Assembly: GCF_018861315.1 (NCBI RefSeq)
Contig: NZ_JAHLDL010000040.1
Location: forward strand, 1-39,273
Source of the DNA: Clostridium bowmanii
GTDB taxonomy: Bacteria; Bacillota; Clostridia; Clostridiales; Clostridiaceae
Reading direction: 5' to 3'
DNA length: 39,273 nt
Under the pieces are notes generated by a model. The model saw only the letters and a program-made list of their open reading frames with translations. It had not been told where the DNA came from and ran no database searches. The position numbers and the translations under genes are program-made. Of this stretch, positions 17,422 to 27,734 are shown piece after piece. Position 1 is the first letter of the stretch. Each line of letters starts with the position of its first letter.

Positions 17422-20400
17422 TCACATATTCTCTCTGACTAATTTCCAAACATTAGATATTGCAACCTTAAATAATCTATCAGGTATAAGAATTGCATTA
17501 TTTATATTTAAGATTGATTGAATCGCACACATAGATGGATATACCAATATACTACGTTTTATACTATTTATGTTAATACTAAACATCGTTTCATTTTCCT
17601 CAATCCCACTTTGCTTATCACACTGCAATCTAATTATATCTTGCAATGAAACTAAATAAGTCCTCTGTGTAGAAATAGGCAATACGATTTCAAGAATGCC
17701 ATCTCTCACCAACTTCAACAACTGTAATCCAGCTTTACGATCAAGGTTTTCATGTACTCTTTGATTCCAAAAATGCCTAATGCATTTGGGGCAAGATGAA
17801 TCACAGTCACATTCTTTTAATAATACTTCAACTCCATCTAGAACACTATCAATTAAATCAGCAACTCTATTGGAATATCCTGCTCCACTTGACAAATTAT
17901 CATATAAATATACATCTGCATAGATACAATCTTTTACACTCCTAATTCTATATCCACATTTCAAATCGCTAAATTCTACATCTAAAACTTTGCTCGCAGA
18001 TAAAGCTAATGCCTCAGACAAAGTTGTCAAAGCTGGTATTAACCAAATATTAAAATACTCAGGGTTAATGTTTATTTTTTTTCCATCTAATTCTAATCCT
18101 AACACAAGCATATCAGTATTAAATTCATGTCCTAGATATACATTTGTCCTTGTATGAGAACAGGATTGGTTATCATACTTAGAAAATGGTATTTTATATG
18201 GGCGTTTGCGATTATTCTTTTCATCAATTGAAAGCTCAACAGGATCAATTGCACCACACTTCGTACACAAATCAAAACCACTATCTTTAGGTCCTTTGTT
18301 TATCATTACCAGTGATTGATTTTCTCTATTTTCCATTTTAATTAAGCCTGTGCTTGAAATGTTTTTCATGTTACTTAAGTCTTGTGGCATTGCTGAATAT
18401 GATGGAATGCTTACAGTTGAATATTCCTGTGTATCTCGAGTTTCAGGAATATTTTTGCCATCTCTTGGAGCAAATCCCCAAGGTTTAATTAGTGTATGCT
18501 TTTCTACTGAATTGCCACATAATGGGCAAGTTAAAGTGTCATTTTCTAAACCGAACCAACCACAATTTTCATTAGTACAACAATATACATCCTTATTATA
18601 CTCTTTAATTTTAAGCCAGGGCTCAGCTGCTTTATATTTAAAATCCGGCTGATATTTAGTGTAATAATCATATATTGCTCCAGAAATATAAGATTTTTTA
18701 TCTACAACAATCAGTCTCCCAGGTGCATATTCACTAAGTGATAAATCAACGCTTCTTTCTGGACTTTCCTTTATTTTACCATACTTATCTTCTATCCAAA
18801 AATGAACAATATTACGTGGAAACGAGTAGGTCGGAAGAAATGCTTCAGAAAATAACACATCAAGCAATCTAATATTATTTGATTGCTCTAATTCATCTTT
18901 ATTTACTTTAGCTATTTCTTTTCTTTTGTAAAGTATCGAATTAGCCTTCACCCTGTCACCCAATAGCAATAAATCTCTTTCAAATTCCATTTTGTATGTA
19001 GACCAATCAAAATCAACTAAGTTAGGAATTAATATTTTCACCCTGTTTTCATCTAAAGGTATTTTAGATTGCAACCAACCAATAAAATCAACATAATTCA
19101 TTACTGAATCGGGATTGAAAAATATAACAACATCTGCAACATCAATACTACTATTTTTAGATAAAAAATATTCTTGTAAAAAAATCAAATTGATGTGCCT
19201 TTTAATTAATTTAAGATTCTTGTAATCAATCCAAGGTATTCTTGGTTCACCAGCTATTATCTCCTCTGGATTTTTAAAATACCAAGAATCGTGGGGACCA
19301 TTTTCTGTATACGTAATGATTGTTGAAACTGCTGCTCCTTTTCTTCCCGCTCTTCCTGCACGTTGTTGGTAATTTTCTCTCATAGGCGGTACATTTCTAA
19401 GTCCGACTGCAGTCAATGAACCAATATCAATACCAACTTCCATTGTAGTTGTGCAACTTAATATGTCTATTGGTTCATTATCTTCATCGATAACAATATC
19501 TCTAAACCTCATTTCATACTGTTCTGTAGTAACCCACACATCATTTCTCTGATCTTTATGTGATAATTGTGCAGTATGTTCTTCCGTAGTCGCATTTTTA
19601 ATTTGACTACCATTTATAGCTTCTATAACAGGTTTTCTCCAAAAATTATATCTATCTAATCCTTCCTTTGATATCTCAGATATGTGCTTTTCACTTCCAC
19701 AATAAATACAACTACCAAAAAGTGTGAAAGTTGATTTTCCAGCACATCGATTACACCTATACCATATTCCATTTTCGTTGGTTTTTAATGTCAACCTAGC
19801 TGGTAATATATATTTTTTATTATGATTACTTTCAATATTTTTTATGTTATCTGTTAACAAATCAAACTTTTGTCGTAATATTTCAATCTGTTCATCAGTA
19901 ATGTTATTTCTTTTAAGTAATTTTATTAAATAATCTGGTAATTTGTCCTTTTCATCTATACCAAAACCACCACTATCATATGATAATATGCTATCTCTAA
20001 CTTCATCTTCTAATTCAGGAAAAACTGCAATATCCCTAACAATTAAGCTTTGTATCCAAGCATTATAAATACCTCTTATTAAATCAACAGAAAGATTTGA
20101 TTTTGTTGCTACCTTTTCCAAAACCTGTTCTTCTAAATCTTCTCCATCCTCACCTTTTTCAATTAGTACAATTTGACCTAAGCACAAATTATTAAAAGAC
20201 CTATAACTGTCACTTATATTTTTTAATATCAATTGATAAAACATCTTTGGCGGACTTCCAATATAACTTGCCATACGATTATATCTTGGATTTTCTTTGT
20301 TAGCATATAACTCAGCATAATTTCTAAGCTGAGATTTGAAACTCTCCTTTTCATCTCCATAAAAAAAACTTAAGTCATTGTCATAAACCACTTTTAAAAA

Positions 20401-22725
20401 TGCATAATACAGTAGACTTATCGGTGCACCACCATGCTCATATCTTTTTTCTAATAACTTTGAAGCTAAAAATAATGCTTGCCTTCCAGCATCTCCATCT
20501 GTAGCTATAGTTATATCCCGTGCAAGCGTAGCTGCTCGTTGTCTGCTATCAGAAAAAAGCAGTACTTTTTTGCCATCATTTTTTAATTTTTCATCGCGCA
20601 CTGGTTGTGCTAATAGTTGTTCAGTTACAATATTAGCGAAAGGCTCATTTCCCCTAGTTCTGAATGGGGTTAATTTGGTTTTTTCTCTTCCACAATTAGG
20701 ACAACTTGTAAAAGTATATGCCTTAAGCTTCTTATTATAGGGGGTAGTAGGTATTAAAACTTTAATAAATTCAGGATTATTCTCATACGTATCATTATAA
20801 AACAAAATACCTGTTCTAGAATCTATATACCCAAACATTGAATTTTCTTTGGCCTTACTTTTTTTAACGTGTTCCTTAAATATATCCACTCTACCTTTAG
20901 GAGCGATCCATAAATGTATTTCTTTAGGTTCATAAATAAGTTTGTTCTGCTCTTGCCATAGAAAATTAAGTGAATCACTATCATCCTTAAAAGCACGTAT
21001 AAAAATAGTTCCGCATCTTCTATCGCATATAACCTCAAAAACCCTTGCTCCACAGTATTGACATTTTAATCGCAAATTATCATCTATATTTCCAATTTTA
21101 ATTCCCATGACATCATGACTGTGTGTACAATTAGGATTCAAACAGGCAAATATACCATTTAATCCCTTGAACATCAAATGCACCCTTGATGGAAGTAAAA
21201 CTTTATTTTGTTTAGATTTAGATAATGTTCCGAGTGAAAGTAATATTTCCGTTGCCTTTTCAGCCTGTTTTTGCTCTACATTTTCAAAAACACCACTTGC
21301 AATTTTACTGAATTCTATGGCTTTTCCACTACATAGTTTAATTAATTCCAGCATTGGTGGATATATTGCTAAATTTTCATATAACCAGGAATGAATGTTT
21401 TCCACTTCGAAATTCCATTTAAATACATTTGCCATTTTATTCAGCTCTAATATTATCTCTTCATTTGAACCTTGTAATTTATCTTGCTCTAAACAACCCA
21501 GGGCTTCGGCATCAGCCAAAGTACCCTTTGCATTTTTAGAAAAGCTCTCTGCTTTACCACGTATAATCGAGAATCTATCATTTTCTAAGTTTTGTCCTGT
21601 TAATCCACAAGCAAACTTTCTCAGCTCTATTTCTTTTCCATCTGGGACACTTGCACTTGTTAAAATACATCTGATCTTTTCTCTAGTTATACCCAATTTA
21701 TCCATTAAACGTCTAACAAGCAGTGATACCTCCCCACCCGATGCACCACGATACATATGAGCTTCATCAATAACAATCAATAATTTGTTTTCTGTTGCAC
21801 TATTTAACCATTCAACTGTTTTACTCCAAAAGCATTGTTCAATTGGTCTCATTAACATGTACTCTAGCATACTATAATTTGTAATTAGTATATCTGGACA
21901 TACCTTTTGCATTTCTCCTCTTGTATACAGTTCAGCATCACTAGGAGATGGAAATTGTTCATTATTTTTTAATGTATTTACAAAGGCTTTCAAATTTTTC
22001 GTTGGAATTCTTCCAATTTTAGAAAGCTCATTATAAGCTTTTTCATTGCAATTTATATAATTTTTAGCTATTAATTTTGCTAAGTTTTTGTTTTTATCAT
22101 TATTATTATCTCCAGCATATGGGGTCCTCCCTGTATACATACCAAATCGTGCTCTTCTAATTTCTTGATTTGATACAGATTTAATAATTTCCATATAAGC
22201 ATCATCTTCTCTACCAATTATATTTCGTATTCTTCCTAGCTGATCAGATACAAGAGCATTCATTGGATATAATACTAATGCCCTAATTCCTTCTTGTTGC
22301 CAAGTATTCTGAGATGTAGAAGCCTCTCTAATTAACTCAGTTAATATTGGCCAAATAAAACACTCTGTTTTACCAGAACCAGTTCCTGTAGTTATAAGTA
22401 AATCCTTGCCATTATAAAATTCCTCTAAAGCATTAACTTGATGATAAAATGGTGTATTAAATACACCCAGTTTATTTTCAATAAGCATTTCCAAATAGTT
22501 TTGTATTTCTAAATTCAACTTTGAACTTTTGAATCCATCAGATGCTATTTCATAGCTTTTCGTTGCTTCTATAAATGGCTCTTGAAAAAGCACACCCCTC
22601 TTGTTTAATAATTCATCAGTTGCTTGAAGCAAAAGTTCATTTTCAGCAAAATATTGTGCTTTAATATAATCCGATAATTTTTCTTTTAATTTTTCGTGTG
22701 TTTTTCTAATACCAAGTTCGCTCAT
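17422..22725 (-). CDS. druE: Giant DEAD/DEAH helicase with DUF1998 C-terminus (DruE-like)
   Basis: A 1767-residue SF2 helicase. Motif I is TGTGSGKT (113-120) and motif II DEAH (320-323), followed by GASGGEVSLLVRRL. A zinc-binding insert has CLNPNC and CQYC pairs near 525-570, and motif VI reads QQRAGRAGRKG. The C-terminal DUF1998 part contains DNLSSGAGYSN and the cysteine cluster CDCDSSCPKC before HFWNQR. This architecture and length fit DruE, the helicase shared by Druantia systems; MrfA-type DUF1998 helicases are much shorter and DISARM splits the functions over two genes. Its ribosome binding site GAGGAG overlaps the stop of the preceding gene. Intact, no frameshift seen. DruE is inferred from architecture and gene order, without alignment. 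Confidence 0.75.
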   Translation of the reverse strand: MSELGIRKTHEKLKEKLSDYIKAQYFAENELLLQATDELLNKRGVLFQEPFIEATKSYEIASDGFKSSKLNLEIQNYLEMLIENKLGVFNTPFYHQVNALEEFYNGKDLLITTGTGSGKTECFIWPILTELIREASTSQNTWQQEGIRALVLYPMNALVSDQLGRIRNIIGREDDAYMEIIKSVSNQEIRRARFGMYTGRTPYAGDNNNDKNKNLAKLIAKNYINCNEKAYNELSKIGRIPTKNLKAFVNTLKNNEQFPSPSDAELYTRGEMQKVCPDILITNYSMLEYMLMRPIEQCFWSKTVEWLNSATENKLLIVIDEAHMYRGASGGEVSLLVRRLMDKLGITREKIRCILTSASVPDGKEIELRKFACGLTGQNLENDRFSIIRGKAESFSKNAKGTLADAEALGCLEQDKLQGSNEEIILELNKMANVFKWNFEVENIHSWLYENLAIYPPMLELIKLCSGKAIEFSKIASGVFENVEQKQAEKATEILLSLGTLSKSKQNKVLLPSRVHLMFKGLNGIFACLNPNCTHSHDVMGIKIGNIDDNLRLKCQYCGARVFEVICDRRCGTIFIRAFKDDSDSLNFLWQEQNKLIYEPKEIHLWIAPKGRVDIFKEHVKKSKAKENSMFGYIDSRTGILFYNDTYENNPEFIKVLIPTTPYNKKLKAYTFTSCPNCGREKTKLTPFRTRGNEPFANIVTEQLLAQPVRDEKLKNDGKKVLLFSDSRQRAATLARDITIATDGDAGRQALFLASKLLEKRYEHGGAPISLLYYAFLKVVYDNDLSFFYGDEKESFKSQLRNYAELYANKENPRYNRMASYIGSPPKMFYQLILKNISDSYRSFNNLCLGQIVLIEKGEDGEDLEEQVLEKVATKSNLSVDLIRGIYNAWIQSLIVRDIAVFPELEDEVRDSILSYDSGGFGIDEKDKLPDYLIKLLKRNNITDEQIEILRQKFDLLTDNIKNIESNHNKKYILPARLTLKTNENGIWYRCNRCAGKSTFTLFGSCIYCGSEKHISEISKEGLDRYNFWRKPVIEAINGSQIKNATTEEHTAQLSHKDQRNDVWVTTEQYEMRFRDIVIDEDNEPIDILSCTTTMEVGIDIGSLTAVGLRNVPPMRENYQQRAGRAGRKGAAVSTIITYTENGPHDSWYFKNPEEIIAGEPRIPWIDYKNLKLIKRHINLIFLQEYFLSKNSSIDVADVVIFFNPDSVMNYVDFIGWLQSKIPLDENRVKILIPNLVDFDWSTYKMEFERDLLLLGDRVKANSILYKRKEIAKVNKDELEQSNNIRLLDVLFSEAFLPTYSFPRNIVHFWIEDKYGKIKESPERSVDLSLSEYAPGRLIVVDKKSYISGAIYDYYTKYQPDFKYKAAEPWLKIKEYNKDVYCCTNENCGWFGLENDTLTCPLCGNSVEKHTLIKPWGFAPRDGKNIPETRDTQEYSTVSIPSYSAMPQDLSNMKNISSTGLIKMENRENQSLVMINKGPKDSGFDLCTKCGAIDPVELSIDEKNNRKRPYKIPFSKYDNQSCSHTRTNVYLGHEFNTDMLVLGLELDGKKININPEYFNIWLIPALTTLSEALALSASKVLDVEFSDLKCGYRIRSVKDCIYADVYLYDNLSSGAGYSNRVADLIDSVLDGVEVLLKECDCDSSCPKCIRHFWNQRVHENLDRKAGLQLLKLVRDGILEIVLPISTQRTYLVSLQDIIRLQCDKQSGIEENETMFSININSIKRSILVYPSMCAIQSILNINNAILIPDRLFKVAISNVWKLVRENM

Positions 22726-22730
22726 AGTCC

Positions 22731-23807
22731 CTACTCCTCATTTTCATTTTCATTTTCATTTTTAAATTTTATAATAATACCAAGTTCATTTAAACATTTT
22801 TTAACGTCATACCAAAGAAACCTTGGAATTATTCTTCTAAAACTATCATCATACGTCTTCTGTGGCCATGATGACATAATCAAGATTCGCATTTCTGAAT
22901 TAGGTAATAAACTATTTAGTTTAAGAAGTATATAGTCATTGTATTTTTCCGCCATAAATATAGCAGGTGTTTCGTTATAAGCATTTAATGAATACATAAT
23001 CCTGTATATTTCTTTTTCATCATAATACCATTTATCTAACTTCGCAGACAGAATGCCATCATCATCATTCTTTAACAAAAAATATCCGCCATCTATCTCC
23101 ATACTCTTTAACAGAGATAATCCCCTTGGCACTTTAGCATTATTAAAATCAACCCATGATTTTGAATACCAATTGTCATTCCCAAGTTTGAAAATCTGAT
23201 ACATATTATTTAATTCATTTTCTTGCCATTCAGCATTCTTCTTTAATTTTTTGCAATATTCAACAGCCGAACACGTTGGTAAATTAAAAATACATTTATA
23301 ATTAATAGATGGTTCTGATGCAGTCGACCATCTACCCATACCAACAGAATATAAATTTGTACCTTCCCATCTAACCCCACCCAACATCAATTTATTTTTT
23401 GTAAATGTTGCAACTCTTTCAGGTGAAGGTGTCAAACGTCTATTGTTAACTTTCGATAGTTCATAACAAAAAATCAACTGTTCAATAACACTACTTGATA
23501 TGCTATTAGCACAGCTTTCAAAATCAATACTTTTGTTCCATTTATAACTGTGTGCTATCGCATTTAACATACCATATGCTACTTGAGATAACCTAGATTG
23601 AATATGCATAACATCCACATTATGGTAATCTAATTCATCTTTCTTAGCATAATAAATATCAGTGTATGATTTACCTAATACTTGAACCCTTGCCCATGCT
23701 ACTAATGCCGAATATATTAATCTATTTCCATACTCCTCTTCAGTCTCCACCTTAAATTTAATGATGTTTAAATCACAAGATAATTGCTCAATTAAAACGT
23801 TATTCAT
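22731..23807 (-). CDS. Druantia-like operon protein in the DruD position, unknown function
   Basis: A protein of 358 residues with no domain I recognise. It is mixed alpha/beta with many aromatic residues (WYYDEKEIYRIMY, RIIPRFLWYDVKKCL), without signal peptide or membrane segment. The best start is the ATG at 23807, with AGAGG 8 bp upstream; a TTG precedes it by one codon. It overlaps the end of the previous gene by 8 bp and ends 5 bp before the helicase, so expression is coupled. The C-terminus KNENENENEE is encoded by a short hexanucleotide repeat (ttttca units, 22741-22758). It is called DruD-like only from order and size. Confidence 0.7.
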   Translation of the reverse strand: MNNVLIEQLSCDLNIIKFKVETEEEYGNRLIYSALVAWARVQVLGKSYTDIYYAKKDELDYHNVDVMHIQSRLSQVAYGMLNAIAHSYKWNKSIDFESCANSISSSVIEQLIFCYELSKVNNRRLTPSPERVATFTKNKLMLGGVRWEGTNLYSVGMGRWSTASEPSINYKCIFNLPTCSAVEYCKKLKKNAEWQENELNNMYQIFKLGNDNWYSKSWVDFNNAKVPRGLSLLKSMEIDGGYFLLKNDDDGILSAKLDKWYYDEKEIYRIMYSLNAYNETPAIFMAEKYNDYILLKLNSLLPNSEMRILIMSSWPQKTYDDSFRRIIPRFLWYDVKKCLNELGIIIKFKNENENENEE

Positions 23808-25770
23808 CAAAATTGCCTCTGATAATTTCGATCAACCTATTTTCAAATTCCCCTTTATTTGAGTTAATATTTTTTTCTATTTCATCATATAAACCATTAT
23901 ATTCACAAACCATTTTCAATTCACACCTTGCATATCCTTGAATAGCATCTTTAATATTTGACAACCTCTTGGAATAAGCCACTATAGATGCCCTTAGAGT
24001 TTTATAAGAATTTCCTAACTTCAAACCCCTTAATAGTTTTTTTATTTTCTTAAGTTCAACATCAAAATTCTCATTATCGATAAACTTTTCTAATACCCCT
24101 TGAGCATTGCTGTATATGTACTCTTCTTTTTTAGTTGATGAAAACTTGTCAATTGATACCAAAGCAATATAATTAAAAAAACTCTTTGGCATATATTTAA
24201 CTGAATCCGAATTTTCTGCTGATAAAATTAGTATTTTCTGGACTAAATCATCTTGAGATTTATCCCTTAGCAATGGCAGTAAAGCATTTTCATTCATAGT
24301 TCCCAGTGCATCTTCAATTAAAATTGACGACGCACTCGATTCACAATAAATCTCTGTTAACTCTCTAGCATTTGTGTAACCATTTGGTAATGTAATAATA
24401 TAAGGTGTTTCTCCACTATATGCCGTACTAATTGCTGTCGCAACTTCCCTAGATTTGTAACCACAAATTAACGGTGTTAACCCTGATGCAAAGATAGCAA
24501 TAATATAGTTTGCTATTTCATCTGAGATATTTCCAACTCCTAGTTTCTCTAAATTATTAGCAATATTTTCAGAAAATGTATCTATCTCTTGACAATCCGA
24601 TAGTTTTTCACATTTTACATTTATTTTTGTATAAGGTCTGCTTATACTATCCCTATTGCTTATTTCTCTATCATTTATCTTGACACCACTTTTTAAGATT
24701 GACGAATTTAAAGCATTTATGATTATATTTTTATCAATATTCTGAATATACTTTTCAACTATCAAATTATAGTAATCTACTTTTCCAATTAATAACTCAA
24801 TATCAGAATTTAACCTTTTTTCTTCTTTTCTCAATTTGATGCAATCATTATCCAGTTCACTATTCTTATTTAATAAAACCTTGTTTTCTTTTTCCCATTG
24901 TTCCTTTAACGCAACAGAATATTCTTTAAATTCTAAATTCAATTTTTCATTCAAAAAATTTATCTGTATATCTTTCTCATCTATAGTATTAACCTGATTT
25001 GATATCTCTACCATCAACGTTTTAATTCTTTTATTCAATTGGGTAATATTATCTACTAATTTTTCCGCTTTAATATTTGCAATTTCTTCTATATAATTAA
25101 ATTTATAGGCTGACTCACTTGAATGTTTTAGCTCTTTTATAATTTCTTCTTTTGCTAATTTTAATTGATTTCCTAAATCTATAATTTCATCTTCTAAAAT
25201 AGAAATTTTATTTTTATGACACAAATTTAGTTCAGTTACTTTCCCTTGAAGATCTTTTTTTATTTTTACACTTAAATCTTCTTTTATTAATATCCGCTGT
25301 ATATCTTTATCAATAAAATCATTTTGCACAACAGTTAATTCGTGTCCCATTAATTTAAAGAAAAGTTTTATATTTTCTGGTTTTAATTCAACCAAAATTT
25401 TTTCAATAAGACTTGCAAAAGCATTTATATCGTTGCCTTTAACTGGCTCACTAAAGTAATCTTCATTTGATGTATCCTTAATTATAGAATCATTTATATC
25501 ATTTACTATGATATATGCAGATAAATTTATTTTTTTTATAATGCCATAATCACCTTTTTTAAAGCGATTAAAATAGATATTATGCAATAATTTAGTTGGA
25601 AAATGTTTTATATCAACTCTGAATCCAGCAATTTCCTTCTTGTATTTTTTTTGATTGTCCTTTATCAATTCAAAGAGCTCACCCTTAGGGATCATATTGA
25701 TTAGTAAGTTTAGTTCTTCATCACTTAAGCAATTTATGACAGATTTTTGTACTTCAATTACTTTTTTCAT
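23800..25770 (-). CDS. Coiled-coil protein with degenerate ATPase-like domain, DruC position
   Basis: A 656-residue protein. After an N-terminal helical region (1-165) comes a long charged coiled coil (about 170-335). Then a domain at about 400-545 reads like a decayed P-loop ATPase: the strand LTPLICGYKSREVATAI sits where a Walker A would be but lacks GxGKS, SSILIEDALG resembles a Walker B, and ILILSAENSD a sensor strand. The C-terminus is helical. The coil suggests a structural or oligomerising role, perhaps holding DNA together with the helicase. It overlaps the previous gene by 17 bp, with TTAGGAGGCG before ATG 25770. DruC-like by order and size only. Confidence 0.72.
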   Translation of the reverse strand: MKKVIEVQKSVINCLSDEELNLLINMIPKGELFELIKDNQKKYKKEIAGFRVDIKHFPTKLLHNIYFNRFKKGDYGIIKKINLSAYIIVNDINDSIIKDTSNEDYFSEPVKGNDINAFASLIEKILVELKPENIKLFFKLMGHELTVVQNDFIDKDIQRILIKEDLSVKIKKDLQGKVTELNLCHKNKISILEDEIIDLGNQLKLAKEEIIKELKHSSESAYKFNYIEEIANIKAEKLVDNITQLNKRIKTLMVEISNQVNTIDEKDIQINFLNEKLNLEFKEYSVALKEQWEKENKVLLNKNSELDNDCIKLRKEEKRLNSDIELLIGKVDYYNLIVEKYIQNIDKNIIINALNSSILKSGVKINDREISNRDSISRPYTKINVKCEKLSDCQEIDTFSENIANNLEKLGVGNISDEIANYIIAIFASGLTPLICGYKSREVATAISTAYSGETPYIITLPNGYTNARELTEIYCESSASSILIEDALGTMNENALLPLLRDKSQDDLVQKILILSAENSDSVKYMPKSFFNYIALVSIDKFSSTKKEEYIYSNAQGVLEKFIDNENFDVELKKIKKLLRGLKLGNSYKTLRASIVAYSKRLSNIKDAIQGYARCELKMVCEYNGLYDEIEKNINSNKGEFENRLIEIIRGNFDE

Positions 25771-27355
25771 TTGTAACGCCTCCTAAAGCTATTCTCATAT
25801 TTTCCAAGTATTTTATAGCGGATATAGGGATCTTATTTGTTTTAACCCACAGTTCAATTAATCGATATAGCTTAATATTATTGCTATCTTTTGAAAGTAG
25901 ATACAATAATTGCATGTTACACTTATTTGCATTTATTGTAGGTGCAGTACAACCATATAAGTACAAATATGCTTTTTCATAATTTAATTTTATTATCTTT
26001 GTTTTATCATTTTGCTTTTTATATTCATATTTAAAAATACCGAATGCTTTATTATTTATAACCAATTCATCAAAATACCTAACCTTTTCAAATCGAAGAT
26101 TACTAGATTCTATCACATAATTTTCATTTAAAACAATCGCTGTAAACTCTACATTTGAATTTACCATAAGTATTCCATCTTTTGGTGGCTTTAAGTACTC
26201 GTTAGTAAAATCAAATATGTTATCAATGCTGTCTGTAACTTTGGACTTTAATGTTATTACCTCTTTCTCCACGAGGCTATCAACTCGAATTATATTATAT
26301 TTTATTTCTTCTATTATATTACCACTCGTGCCTGCCACGGCAACAGTTTTGTTATCATTAATAATAATTTTTATAATTGCAGATTTATTATCACCACTTA
26401 CTGGTATAAGTCCATTATCATGTGTATAATACACTCGTTCTTTATTTGTGTTATCAATATGTAAAAAAAGTGAACTAGAATGATCATATTTTAGTTCATT
26501 ACCCTCAAATACAGCAGGTGGCCACAATGGTAAAAGTTCATTAACACCATTCAACAAATTATATCCTTTTCTTTCTATGAATTTCCTTGATTCTTCTGTA
26601 AATAAGTTTAATTTCATTGAATACACACTAAATATTATTTTTCTATTTGAATATCCTTGATTTAATTGAATACTGCCAATTTCAGTAAATGTAATGCCCT
26701 TTATGCTTGGATTATAATTTTCAAAAATAATCCTATATGTTTTTCCCACACTAATATTTGCCTTTAATGCAACTCTATATCCACCGTCTTTATTACAATG
26801 ATATATATCATTGTTTAAATCAATACCTCTAATACCCCAAAGCCACTTTCTTTGCATTTCTGGTAAATGCACATTTGGCTCACATCTTATATCAATCCAT
26901 TCCCTTAGTGTATCTACTTTATAATAGTGTAAATTATCTGCATTATAAATAACTCTATCCGTGTCATATGTAGCTTTAGTATTAACATATATTTTTGCAT
27001 TAATTTCTTTCAGTTTCTCCATACTGTTATCGCTAAGTGTTGGAAAGTAAGCTCTTAGCTCAAATCTCTCATTCTCACTACACAAATATAATGGAACACC
27101 ACCATTGTTAATGTACATCTTATCAAGTGTATTGTTGATACTTAAATACACACCTCCTTTATATCCAGGACATATTTTCTGGAATGGTGTTCTATCCTTG
27201 ATTTTTATATGTGCAAAGTAATCAACATATATATTTCCTTTACGAACATTTACACTATCTAAACAGTATGGACATTGATAAATTAAGTTACAATTTGCCT
27301 CTTCTGCAGATACTTTTTTACCATCTGTATCTATCGCATATTCAATTGAAGCCAT
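25754..27355 (-). CDS. Zinc-ribbon protein, first gene of the Druantia-like operon (DruB position)
   Basis: A 533-residue protein. The N-terminus carries a CoiA-like zinc site: C28-P-Y-C31, then YFAH with H49, then C62 (KICPGY). This C-x2-C...H...C arrangement also starts CoiA and related nucleic-acid proteins. The rest is mainly beta-strand with no domain I can name. It opens the four-gene operon, with AGAGGAGG in front of ATG 27355. In Druantia type I a DruA gene (DUF4338) would be expected directly upstream; none is here. DruB-like is inferred from order and size. Confidence 0.7.
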   Translation of the reverse strand: MASIEYAIDTDGKKVSAEEANCNLIYQCPYCLDSVNVRKGNIYVDYFAHIKIKDRTPFQKICPGYKGGVYLSINNTLDKMYINNGGVPLYLCSENERFELRAYFPTLSDNSMEKLKEINAKIYVNTKATYDTDRVIYNADNLHYYKVDTLREWIDIRCEPNVHLPEMQRKWLWGIRGIDLNNDIYHCNKDGGYRVALKANISVGKTYRIIFENYNPSIKGITFTEIGSIQLNQGYSNRKIIFSVYSMKLNLFTEESRKFIERKGYNLLNGVNELLPLWPPAVFEGNELKYDHSSSLFLHIDNTNKERVYYTHDNGLIPVSGDNKSAIIKIIINDNKTVAVAGTSGNIIEEIKYNIIRVDSLVEKEVITLKSKVTDSIDNIFDFTNEYLKPPKDGILMVNSNVEFTAIVLNENYVIESSNLRFEKVRYFDELVINNKAFGIFKYEYKKQNDKTKIIKLNYEKAYLYLYGCTAPTINANKCNMQLLYLLSKDSNNIKLYRLIELWVKTNKIPISAIKYLENMRIALGGVTNEKSN

Positions 27356-27734
27356 ATGCCATCCCTCCTCTAACTGAAAAACACATCATTTGATTTAAAT
27401 AATCATATCCATCACGCCGTTTTAATTTCAACTCATTAACTTCTTACAAAAATTTGTTTTTAGTAATTTATTATATTCCCCCATTTTTATTTTGCATTTG
27501 TATGTTTTTCAAAAAAGTCTTAATTAAAACTGATTCACACTGTTTATTAAGGGATTTCGTTTTAGATTGCTGTTAGTTCCCCTAAATACCCTATTAATCA
27601 CTTGAAATCCGTGATTTAAGGCAATTTGATACAATGGAGAAATGCCTTGTTTAATATTCTTACTAAAGCTTTACTGCATACTATGTTTAAAATATTCATA
27701 AGAGTTCTCTAAATATAGCACGTCCACATAATCT
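27356..27734 (-). promoter_or_regulatory. Upstream region of the Druantia-like operon
   Basis: No intact gene. On the minus strand a TATAAT (27470-27475) lies about 115 bp before the first gene, without a convincing -35 box. The distal half (27524-27670) still reads open in one frame (QGISPLYQIALNHGF ... NPLINSVNQF) after a stop, in register with the frameshifted end of the helicase pseudogene, so it is probably the eroded tail of that gene. No trace of a DUF4338 (DruA) gene was seen. Confidence 0.5.

Noticed and set aside
20823-21053. Short minus-strand ORFs inside the giant helicase and RecQ genes
   Set aside because: They lie in alternative frames within well-supported coding sequence and have no recognisable domain.
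17422-27355. DISARM or BREX assignment of the DUF1998-helicase operon
   Set aside because: There is no methyltransferase, no separate DUF1998 gene, no PglZ and no PLD gene in the operon; a single giant helicase with three upstream genes fits Druantia better.
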